This document shows, piece after piece, positions 10,959 through 20,793 of a DNA stretch of 64,000 bases; positions within the stretch are counted from its first letter, which is position 1, and every line of letters begins with the position of its first letter. Under the pieces are notes generated by a model. That model was given only the letters and a program-made list of their open reading frames with translations, was not told the origin of the DNA and did no database searches. This stretch comes from Pyrrhoderma lamaoense (Eukaryota > Basidiomycota > Agaricomycetes > Hymenochaetales > Hymenochaetaceae), in NCBI GenBank assembly GCA_002794735.1, contig NBAZ01000009.1, positions 992,001 through 1,056,000 of the forward strand, read 5' to 3'. Made by a program: the position numbers and the translations under genes.

Positions 10959-13076
10959 ATGTTTGATATTGAGACGGCACTTACTTGCACCTCTCTCCCG
11001 GACATACTACTTGCATCTATAGCCATACCTGCAGCCCTTACTTTGGGGCTACTCGTTCGATATCTTGTAGATAGTAACAAGATTCGTTCAAATGGGATTC
11101 CCGGTCCACTACTTGCGAAGCTCTCAGATGCTTGGCTTGGCTGGACTGCCGCCCATGGCCATAGGTCGGAAATAGTCCACGCTCTACACGAGAAATATGG
11201 TAAACTTTCATCTCGATATACCATACATACCCCTCTAATTATCCTCTTCGGTTCCCATGATTTGCCGCTTATATGTATTATGATTGAAAATAGGTCAATT
11301 TGTACGGCTCGCACCCAACCATGTCTCCATCAACAGTACCGAAGCCTTACACACCATATACACACATGGTGCCAAAGGGGGTTTAAAATCAGATTTCTAC
11401 GACGCCTTCCTCTCCGTAGCACCCGCAATATTTAGTACTCGTCTAAAGCAGAACATACCAGGAAACGCAAGATGGTAGCACACATATTTTCGCAGAAAAG
11501 TGTGACTGACTTTGAGCCTTATATCCAATTTCATGTCGATAAACTCTTTAAACACTGGGATAGGATGTGCGAGCTTAGTTTGAAGGGACTTGCTGGGGAA
11601 GAAGGTGAGGGATGGGAAGGGAAGGAATCTTCAGGACGTGTATGGTTTGATTGTTTACCTTGGTATAATTACCTAGCGCTTGATACTATTAGTGAGTCAA
11701 TAATTCTCTTTTTCTCTCGGTCTTGAGATATATGATCCTTCTAACAAGTATCATCACTACTTTTCTACTCTTTTATTTACATCTGAAGCCGACCTTGCAT
11801 TCGGAGCACCGTTTGGCCTTTTAGATAGAGCCAAAGACTCAGTTCTCGTGGCAAGCAATCAAAAAACCGCCATGTCAACTTACACAAAAAGAGAAACAAG
11901 CGAAGTACTACCAGTGAAAGAAGTTTCCGCAATGAAGATCCTTCATGAACGCGGAGAGTACTCTGCTTCCATAGGCGTTCTCCCTTTGTGGTCTCGTCAA
12001 ATCATCACCACGCTTATACCATGGTATTATAGAAGGAAGGGCTCTGTAGGTGATATCAGTGGAGTAGCAGTAGCTGCCGTTTCTAAGCGTTTGTCGAACC
12101 CATCGGATAGGGTTGATTTGTTGAGTAAGTTGCAGGAAGGGAAGGATGATGAGGGAGAGCCCATGGGAGCTGAGGAGCTTACTGCCGAGGCACAGACGTA
12201 CATCGTTGCCGGTACTGATACGACTGCAAAGTTAGTATATTGTATAAACCTCGTATAACTTATCTAATCTTATGGTTCTGCTTTCGTTATACTGACTTTT
12301 GATATTTTACTTGATAGCACAACCTGCGTTATCACATATTACCTTGCTCTCAATCCTTCAATCCAGACAAAGCTCCAAGAAGAGCTCGACCAAGCCTTCA
12401 GTTCATTCGACGACTCAGAAATTACGATGCAACCGTAGTATCATACAACCAGATTAAAAACCTTCACTACCTCGAAGCCGTCATAAACGAATCCATGCGT
12501 CTCTTCTCTACAGCAGGTCTCGGTCTCCCCCGAGTTGCCCCTGAAGGAGGGATCTCAGTACTAGGAAAATACTTCCCAGAAGGGACAGTCCTAAGTGTTC
12601 CCACTTACTCTCTTCATCGTGATAAAGAAGTATGGGGAGAAGACGTTGAGAGTTTAAGACCGGAGCGATGGCTGGAACGGGACTCTTCGGCCCTTCTAAA
12701 ATCGTTTAACCCATTCTCGGTTGGACCAAGGTGTGTTATATGTGGCCAGTCGAGCTAATTCCTGGCAATAGATACATCTAGTAAATTAGTAGATACTGAT
12801 ATTATATGTGGTGCAGGTCCTGTATTGGTCGTAACCTGGCCAACATGGAGCTTAGAATCTTTATAGCTTCTATTTTCAGAAGATACGAGTTTGTCTTAGA
12901 GAGTCCTGATGTAAGCACTACTTTTCAATTCATTCAAAGTTGTCTTTGCAGCATGCTCACTCACCCTTTTCCCTGCTCCGTTGTTTCGACTACAGCTGGA
13001 AGTATCCGAGGGATTCTTACGTAAACCCTCGGCATGTCGTGTCGGAATGAGACGCCGCGGAGGTACACTTAATTAA
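10959..13076 (+). pseudogene. Cytochrome P450 paralogue 3, two apparent frameshifts (pseudogene or sequence error)
   Basis: Same six-exon plan as the two upstream genes (about 10959-11199, 11294-11691, 11789-12230, 12318-12730, 12817-12910, 12996-13076). AGTDTT, NESMR, LRPERW and FNPFSVGPR|SCIGRN are all present. Two places break the frame. At 11440-11441 one base is missing in an Arg codon relative to paralogue 2. At about 12433-12438 a stop (TAG) appears where one extra C would restore the aligned frame. All splice sites, the haem cysteine and the C-terminus are otherwise conserved, which is unusual for an old pseudogene. Because other genes in this window show the same kind of one-base loss, sequencing error is at least as likely as gene death. 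The haem loop has Val instead of Phe or Tyr before Gly-Pro-Arg. Confidence 0.85.
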
Positions 13077-13607
13077 GATTTGTTTTATTGTTTTACATTC
13101 GTACGGCTTCCGGTAAGAACTTGGGAGAAGCACGGTCCGTGCTAGATATTCTTGATAATGATACAGGGTCGATAGATAATAGACGATAGGCATGATTCAG
13201 ACTAACAGACTAATCACGGTGCCAAAGTACATGTAGTTTCAAGTTGTAGACGTGTTTTTTTTTCTTCTTTTTAGTGTTTTCGTATTTTCGAGACGAACCT
13301 TATCTGACCTTCATAGAGTATCTGATATGTAATTATTATATAAAAGTTTGACTCACGAAAACATAAGAGCATATGAAGAATTCCAATTTGGATCACCACT
13401 TCCAAGTACATGATGAGATGCAAAACCCAGGTAAAAAAAGTATACATGTCAAAGGAAGTCCCGAATGAAAAAAGAAGAGTGATACAAGGATAACTTAGGC
13501 CCCAATACAAAAAAACACAAATCAACGGGATGAAAAAAGCGATGTCTACAGGCCTATATGACAGGTAGTCTAAATCAAGAGATGAAAGAAAACACCTTAA
13601 TAACCAG
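13077..13607. other. Intergenic between convergent genes
   Basis: Holds the 3' regions of P450 gene 3 (+) and the flavin monooxygenase (-). AT-rich, with an 84-codon minus-strand open frame lacking motifs. Confidence 0.6.
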
Positions 13608-15549
13608 TTAAAGTCTAGAATTATCCTTATGTTTTTCTCTCCACTCGATAAGAATCCTATGCATTACATGCACCCATTCCTGTCTTCCCTTCGCTCCTTT
13701 CCCGAATCCAACACCGCGGACCCAAGATTCTCCTTTCCCTTCCTGAACAAGCTCCTTCCAAGCCGTACGCAACTCACCCATATTCGCGTACATCTCCTTT
13801 GTCCATTCAGGTACACGCCAACCTTCTTCAGAAATAGGACTGCTTTTCCCACTACTTGCTGCTGCTTCAAAGTGTAAGACACTGGTATCATGTGTACCGT
13901 CTATAGTCCCGTCGAGTGATAGACCAGCAAACGCATGTAACTTGTCACGATACTCGAATTGTTCTCGACCTTTGAACATATGCCATGCATGCGGGACTCC
14001 ATCAACACCGACGTCCTCATCTGCGCATAGCTCGTCTAATTTCCTTTGCATTTCTTTCCTTGCCTCCTCTTGTGCTGCAGGGGAGTCAACGGCTTCAGGG
14101 TGGGCATATACATGTGCAATAGCGTGTGCTTGCGCTTCGAAAAGTGGAAAAGGCGCCACTTTCAACGGAAGACCTACAAACGCTGCTGCAGACGGAGGGA
14201 AGGCGGGTGTAATCGGGAATAGATGGTGTGCAAGTGGGAGGATATGAAATGGTGAAGTTGTTAATGTGTCTGGTAGGGTGATCGAGATATTCGAACGGTT
14301 AACTCTATCACGGTGGGCCATAGGACAAGAATCCGGGTCTGAAGGTAATTGCACCTTATCGATATCTTTGAAAAAGGAGAAATCCAGTATGTATCCTGTA
14401 GCGAGAACGATATGATCAATTCCCCACTCAAGAGATCCATCATCAAAGTACACCACGTTTGACTTTGTTACATCCGTCTTGAGATCGCTTAAACAAACGA
14501 CACGTCCCATCACCCGTATATTTGGCTTTCTCTGTTCACTACCCTGGCGAACATCGGATCCAGGAGCGGCGTGTACGACAGTCTCGCATACATCTGCTAG
14601 CTCAGAAGCAATGTCAATTCCACTATACCCTCCACCGACCACAAGGACTCTGTTTGGTCTGTGTCCTGGGCGAGATTTAAGAATCGAGTCCGGATTACGG
14701 TACCAAGCTGAATGGGTGACACGTCCTGCTTCACGCCATGATTCCAGCCCGGGTATTGGAGGGAAGAAGGGAACGTGGTAGTGTCCATTCGCAATAACAA
14801 GTTTATCGTAGTGATTAATTTGCACATTGTTGTCAACACCATTCTCGATGGATCCATTACTCCTCTCACTAGGTGAAGTAGTCCCCTTCCTCTTCTTCTG
14901 AGTCTTGACACACCATTGTTTTCCGGTCCATTGCGTATCAACAACGGATGTACTAACATGTATATGCGGTGCAAGGTTGAATTGGGCTGAGTATCGCTTT
15001 AGGTAATCTTCTACTACTTGAGCTTTCGGGAAGAGGAATGTTTCTGGTGGGAACCAGAAAGAAGGATAACACATAACAGGATGGGGGAGGTTCGTGAATA
15101 TGGAGTCGTACATTGGCGTGGGAGGAGGTTCATCTGCGTTGTCGCTGCTTGGTGCACCGGGTAGCCTATAGAACCGGAAAGAAGAAATGAATATAGACGT
15201 GATATATGGATTAGGGTTAAAACGATGAGTCATGAGCAGAGTACTACGGTTCATATGTGAAGGCTCACCATACACCTCCAATGTCTTCTCGTTCCTCAAA
15301 CGCTTCTATTGACCATAATCCAGCCTTAAATTCTGGAGAATCTTTAAGGACCTTGATAATGGCGAGCCCAGCAGCTCCGGCACCAAGTACACATATACTG
15401 AGCGATTTATCTGCATGAGCATTAGCATCCACATACACATGTGTGTCAAAAAGCCCCCAACAGGTCGTGAACCATGTAATTAGTAAGAATATACGATTGA
15501 GAGATAAATGACAATGCTCACCAGGAGTACCCCGCGTCCCGTTCTGCAT
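13608..15549 (-). CDS. Flavin-containing monooxygenase (FAD/NADPH)
   Basis: Probable cytosolic or ER-associated flavoprotein that hydroxylates a soft nucleophile (N or S) or acts on a ketone; substrate unknown. Three exons in phase (15549-15522, 15410-15269, 15165-13608), giving 575 residues. The FAD Rossmann motif VLGAGAAG is at about residues 17-24 and the NADPH motif VVGGGYSG at about 232-239. The FMO fingerprint is degenerate: in EAGRVTHSAWY the Gly, His and Tyr fit but the usual Phe is Glu. VLATGY matches the C-terminal FMO motif. It converges on the P450 cluster, so a shared oxidative pathway is possible but unproved. An extended C-terminal part (about 150 residues after the ATGY motif) is typical of fungal members. 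Confidence 0.92.
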
Positions 15550-16052
15550 GATGGAAGATGAAGAATAAGGAGGGAGGAAAGAGAGAAGAAGCGCGATTAG
15601 GAATTGCGACAGAAGGAATTCCGTTCACTTAATGACGGAATCCTCATGAAATAATCCTGATATAATAAAATAAATAAGCTCCATCTATTTGAAGGCGTCG
15701 GCTCTGACACGAAAAAAAAAGAAGTTGAAAAATAGGCGAATACAGGAGATTAAAAGCAGCCGAGATCTGATTGACTTTCTGTTTGCAGAAACTTTGTGCT
15801 AGCGCTGGTTTGGGTATGCATATGCATTTCCCTCTGCAACTGGACATTCTAGCAGATCTGGACCCTCGAGGGCGGATCAGGCTTATCAACGCGACTAGCC
15901 GCTGCGCAAATTCGGGTGTGTATGTAATCATGATGCTCACGTGCCTTCCATGATCATGGACTCAACCACGCGATCTGGCTTTTTCTACTTTCATCTAGTC
16001 CAAGTCTAGGTCTACGCAGTTCTACGCTGCTTAGTCTGCTTAAACCTTCATC
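15550..16052. other. Divergent promoter region, FMO and SEC20
   Basis: 500 bases between two divergent start codons. No coding feature. Presumably carries both promoters; no clear binding site was recognised. Confidence 0.55.
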
Positions 16053-17286
16053 ATGCCACCAGTTCCAGTACCGCTTACTTTCGACCAAGAAACAAACGAC
16101 CTAATCGCTTCACTAGACCGACGTTCAAGTGACATCGAAAAGTTCCAGCTCCCTCGACTACGCGATTGCAAGGGGCCACTAGCAGCACAGCAGCGCCTTG
16201 CACAGGAACTAAAAGATGATCTGGACAATCTTACTTCCCAGATTGAGGTACTAAAACTCCCAAGAATTGGAGTTTCCCTTATCTTCTAATACCTTGATCC
16301 TCCTTTGCTCACTTAAATATGTATTTATATTTATACTTGGATGATGATCGGAATAGAAACTTGAGATACATGCAGAAGAGCTGACGCGTAAGGCACTGCG
16401 CGTTGCCGTAATTGAACGTGCTGGTCTATTTCGAGAGACAAGTTCAAGGTAAGGTATATAGTCATACATACTCTATCCCTCTCCCCTCCATACCATCACT
16501 TTTTAGTTCATAATGACTAATTAATATGCTCCCTAAAGGTTACGAAAGGAGATGCGTGCCGCCCTCTTACATTCCAAAAAAGTCATCGACTCCCATTCCC
16601 TGTTGTCGGACCGTGAAGAACTCCTACGTGGTGCATCTACAATTGATTCAAGGAACGTTGAGGAGAAAGCTACGTAGGTTGCCTATACTTGCACACGATA
16701 CGCACTTCAACACGTGCACACCTCCCTTTCCCCTTTCATCTCCCTGAGTTGCTTATGACCCAAACTCACTTTCATTCCTTATGTAACTCTTACACAGAGA
16801 CGATGCCCTTATGAAAACAAGTAATGATGTTACGGATACTCTACGACGGACTCTTGGTCTTATGCAGGCCGAACTTGAGCGTTCCGTGCTCTCTCATCAA
16901 CTACTCGGTACCTATTAATTTTCTCCGTCTCTCTTTTCTATCATATATCTCCAAGGTGTTCTGACTCCCCTTCTTTTCCCATACTTACATACACAGACCA
17001 ATCAACCCAAAATCTCCGAGCCACCTCAAAACAGCATGATATGCTTAATAGTGCAACGCACGCTAGCAAAACACTTATCACTGCCCTATCCCGCGCTGAT
17101 ACTATGGACAGGCTCCTCATTGCTGCCGCTCTAACCTTCTTTGTACTCGTTGTTCTCTTTATACTTAAGCAGCGAATACTGGACAAGGGGCTTCGGCTGG
17201 CGTTTTGGTGGGTGAGGTATCTTCCCGGGACTGATTCGAGTAGTGGGAGTGAGAAGGTCTCTGGGGAGTTGCGGACAAGGTGTTAA
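16053..17286 (+). CDS. SEC20: SEC20-family SNARE (BNIP1-like)
   Basis: Qc-type SNARE of Golgi-to-ER retrograde transport, in the ER membrane. Five exons in phase (16053-16247, 16357-16448, 16539-16673, 16798-16907, 16997-17286), giving 273 residues. An N-terminal coiled-coil (LAQELKDDLDNLTSQIE) leads to the Sec20 domain: LRRTLGLMQAELERSVLSHQ, then HASKTLITALSRADTMDR, directly before the membrane anchor LLIAAALTFFVLVVLFILK. The short model stops soon after FWWVRYLPG. Another splice, 17257-17321 (GTCTCT...ACAG, 65 bases, phase 0), or one from GTGAGG at 17212, would replace the last residues with a Ser-rich luminal tail ending HVEL at 17684. Yeast Sec20 ends in the ER-retrieval signal HDEL, so the longer form is plausible. 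Identity is firm; the C-terminus is not. Confidence 0.9.
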
Positions 17287-17563
17287 GAGCTGTGGAAGAA
17301 GGGGGTGGACTGGGAAAACAGATATCAACCTCATCGTCACTATTACTGAGAAGTGCGGTTGAAACTGTGTCGGCTGTTGTGATTACCACTGCGTCTGCGA
17401 TCTCTCTATCCTCTGTCTCATCCTCCGTTTCGGGTGCTATGTCTTCTCCTTCGTCAGCCTTATCTATCTCACCATCTTCAGACCCTAGTCTCAGTCTCCC
17501 CGTGTCGTCAATATCTTCCCCTATCTCTATTCCATCATCTTCTTTAGCGGACTCGACATCGCT

Positions 17564-17609
<46 letters not shown>
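17564..17609. repeat. (ATC)n microsatellite, about 15 units
   Basis: Uninterrupted trinucleotide repeat. In the frame of the possible SEC20 extension it encodes a run of about 15 serines. It is a likely site of length variation between strains. Confidence 0.95.
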
Positions 17610-17684
17610 CAACTAGATTCGGAGGTGGGCTCAGATAGTCATGAGAATAGGGAAACGAGTACACATCAACATGTTGAGCTCTAG

Positions 17685-18185
17685 AGATTCAGGGTTCTAC
17701 GTCTTACAGATTATGGACTTGTTTATGCATTTGATATCTGACTATTGCACTCCATTTGTCATAACGCTATATGTTAGAGATATTTATCCCTGGTTTATTA
17801 TTCTTGTATTGTATTAGGACCCTACTAGCATACCAAAGTATATCATATCATACCTTATCACAACATACTCAGTTCGGTTTAGAACTTCACAAATCGCAAG
17901 TCAGGCATCTTCCTGGAAAGGATATCGTGATTAGGTTATAATGAGGAAAGTATATTAAGGTTTTAGACTGGAGAGATACTAGACCAGAACTAGCTATAAC
18001 CATAAGATAATATAGTGGGTGTTTCTAATAACCATTAATATTAATCAGAGCCCTACAAGATCCCTTTTCTCTATCCTTTCTACCTTTCAATGATTTACCC
18101 AGTTACCTCCGAAATTGAGAGAGAGAAAGAGTGTGTGTATGTACGAGAGGACGAGGTTGTCAAGTACTTCGGGGTGTTGTTATTT
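17685..18185. other. Intergenic between convergent genes
   Basis: 3' regions of SEC20 (+) and the Tim44-like gene (-). AT-rich; nothing recognised. Confidence 0.6.
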
Positions 18186-19912
18186 TCAGACATCAAAGCT
18201 CCTGAACCTTGGCTTAACGCTCTCATATACCTGATCCCTGATATACCATCCGTCAGGATAGAACATCTTATTCTCAAATACCAAGTATTCCACAACTCTC
18301 TTTACCGGATTCCATCCAACTTCTTCTCCACTCCCATTGATAGGCAACCCTTTCCTAGCTTTATCCATAGCCTCTCTGACCATCTCGTCAAACCTCTCCT
18401 TCTCAATAGACTTCCCATCGGGACTGATAACTTCTTTAGTCTTCGCGTCTCTCATCGTTAATGACTGGATGGTATCAAACTTCACAAGCGCCTGAACGCA
18501 ATTCCTGTTCCCGTAATTGGGTTCTTTCGGTGCGCTATACAACGGGAAGGCTCGTAGAGATAGGATTTGTACCGGTGGTGGTTTCACTACTAGAGATTGA
18601 CGCTTTTGTTGGGATGAAGGAGGAGCGGTAGTAGACCATTCAGTGTGCATGTTCCATTCAAAGTACCGGCTTGGTAGCTCTCCTTTCTGGTATAGGTTGG
18701 TAAGTGTCGTTTGAAAATATCGACATTCTTATTTAAGAGCGTGGTTGCGTGTTCTCGGTATTCGTACGATGTGTATCGAGATATTACTCCTCGGTCGCAT
18801 CTATATTATTTCATTTTTTATTTCCAGGGGGTAGTTGGAGGGGGTATTGGGAGAATATGATATAAGTAAGTGCCAAATCGTTTTGTGGGGCTAGTAGTGT
18901 TTGTACATACGTTGTAAGTGCCCTGTTAACACGCACATAGATATCCCATAATTCTTTTCTGTAAGGTAAGACCCAAGCCTTGTCACTCGTCGACTTTGCT
19001 CTAAAGATTTGAGGATGCAACCGGTAGTTCGTGGGGATACCTGGAAAGGCGTAGTCTTCTGCCAGTCGGTACATACTAGCTTGTACAATGTAACGTCAGT
19101 CATAAGCCCTTCATCGTGTATTTGCACATGTAGAAGAGGGAGCGTGTACATCTCACAAAGAGTGATAATCAAAGTTAATGGGGACGAGAAGAGAAGATGG
19201 TCTGAGAGGGATGATGATGGCGGAAAACACACCTAATCATATTCTGGATGTTGTTTTTGAGGTTATCAGACCAGCCACGGAAGCCTTTTTCAGGTATACG
19301 AAGATCTGAAAGTAAATTGCGATAAACCTTGTTAGTGAGTTGCAACCTTCACATAGTACGATATATGATTTATATTATAGAAGAGCTGCTAGAGAGAAGA
19401 GGGAAAGATGATGATGAAAAGGAAACCATACCCATAAGCTCAGTCTTTTCATCCCAAGGATAATGACCCGCAGCCATAGACATCCTCACTATGTCAAGCT
19501 GCGATCCCTGACGTTCCATCTCACGCGCAAAGTCCGTCTGCCGCATCTTCGCAAATATTTTCGCATCCGTCGAGCTAGGCAACCCTGGCCTTGCACCCGC
19601 AGCAACTTTTCCCACTTTCCCACTGGCAACTATAGGTGAAGAAACTTTTTTGGCGCTACTCGTACTAGCACCTGCACTTGCTGCATTCCCGAAAGTACTT
19701 GTATCACGGTTCTTTACTTGGCTTGTTGGTGAGGGGTTGGTCGTAGACTGCTGAGGAACAGACTGGGGGGTACGAGCCGAACGTTTTTGAGCGTAAGTGC
19801 GCACACCGAGTTGACGGGTAGCGGATGCCCTTCGTGACTCTACACCTTTAGGCAAGAGAAAAGGGAGAGCAACGGCATTTTGGCGCCGACAGATACCAGA
19901 GGCGGCGAGCAT
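18186..19912 (-). CDS. Mitochondrial Tim44-like/mL45 (Mba1-family) protein
   Basis: Probable mitochondrial ribosome-associated protein that links the large subunit to the inner membrane. Proposed exons 19912-19432, 19305-19233, 19075-18911, 18800-18725 and 18686-18186 give 431 residues in phase. The N-terminus is rich in Arg, Ser and Ala with few acids (mitochondrial targeting), followed by a low-complexity linker. The conserved part runs from AKMRQTDFAREMERQGSQL through LPYRKELWDIYVRVNRAL to the Tim44-like region VQILSLRAFPLYS, VQALVKFDTIQSL and VVEYLVFENKMFYPDGWYI. The last intron as modelled (18724-18687) is only 38 bases. One missing base near 18716 would instead give a continuous frame there. 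Placement in the mL45/Mba1 group is by overall pattern, not a diagnostic motif. Confidence 0.75.
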
Positions 19913-20793
19913 GAACCTCCTGTAGCCAGGCCAGTAAATTGCCTAGTCTCTTCAATATTGGGTGAAGGATAGAGACCCGAGGTTTGAATGACTCTTCCGA
20001 AAAACAGGTAAACAAGTGAAAATCCGAGTATTAATAATTGGTGACCACTATTATGGTAATAGTAATATATGTAGCGAACTTTGTAAATGAATAATAATAA
20101 TATAATAAGCTTTGTTCTAACTGTACATAATCATGATAATGATCAAAGTATTGAATGTTGTTGCGTAGATATATCAATTTCTACGAAAAAAATAGTTCCA
20201 TCTTATCATACTAAAGAGGCATAAAAACTTACATATACCCATTCTTTTATTCCCCATCCGCAGATTCCCCTCCTGGACTATTTAGATCTATTCACCACAT
20301 TATTCGCTTGCCAAGTTTAGCATAATAATAATATTTCAAATTGAAAATGGGAGAGACAGTGACATTGTACTTGTGCATCTTTAGTTTCACCTTTGAATCG
20401 GGATTACGGACAGACCTGTGTTCTTCAAAAGTAACTACAAAGGGAAGGAAATAAACATAAGCTTAAGGAGATCCGGTACCACTTCGGGCTCTTCGTGTTT
20501 GAATACATCAATTAGTGTTGCACCATTGATTTGAGTTGGCGGTGATAGATTAGCTATAAAGGATAGTTATCATAGGATCTCTGATTTAAAAAACTACTAT
20601 GGTTGGTACCGGTGTCATTGCTTACCTGTAATAATAGTGCAAGCAAATGACAGAAGGAACAGGTACGTAGCGAGAGGGATAGTCGTTGCCACATTTAGTA
20701 ATTTATAAGCCTTAAGCTTGATTAAATTTCAGTCAGCAGCAGAGATCACTTTGTAATACCATACTCATTCTCTTAGACCCATCTACTCCACCC
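19913..20793. other. Intergenic, with possible small gene at 20460-20710 (-)
   Basis: Between the Tim44-like gene (-) and NMD3 (+). AT-rich except for the exon-like minus-strand stretches listed separately. The right end is the NMD3 promoter. Confidence 0.5.
20230..20692 (-). CDS. Possible small secreted or membrane protein gene, unresolved
   Basis: Two minus-strand segments look coding and are joined by a plausible intron (GTAAGC about 20626, acceptor TTTATAG about 20557). The first gives a hydrophobic stretch (TIPLATYLFLLSFACTIIT). The second gives LSPPTQINGATLIDVFKHEE. Further on, FEEHRSVRNPDSKVKLK is read in a third segment. No ATG is in frame with the first segment: the ATG at about 20691 is one base out, and one extra G would place it in frame. 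A second frame adjustment would be needed before the third segment. I do not recognise the family. It may be a real gene hit by the same single-base losses seen elsewhere, or chance. Confidence 0.3.

Noticed and set aside
13629..14781. Plus-strand frames within the FMO gene
   Set aside because: Antisense shadows of a well-supported flavoprotein.
17280..17684. Independent 134-codon Ser-rich gene
   Set aside because: Starts inside the SEC20 coding region and is better explained as an alternative 3' exon of SEC20.
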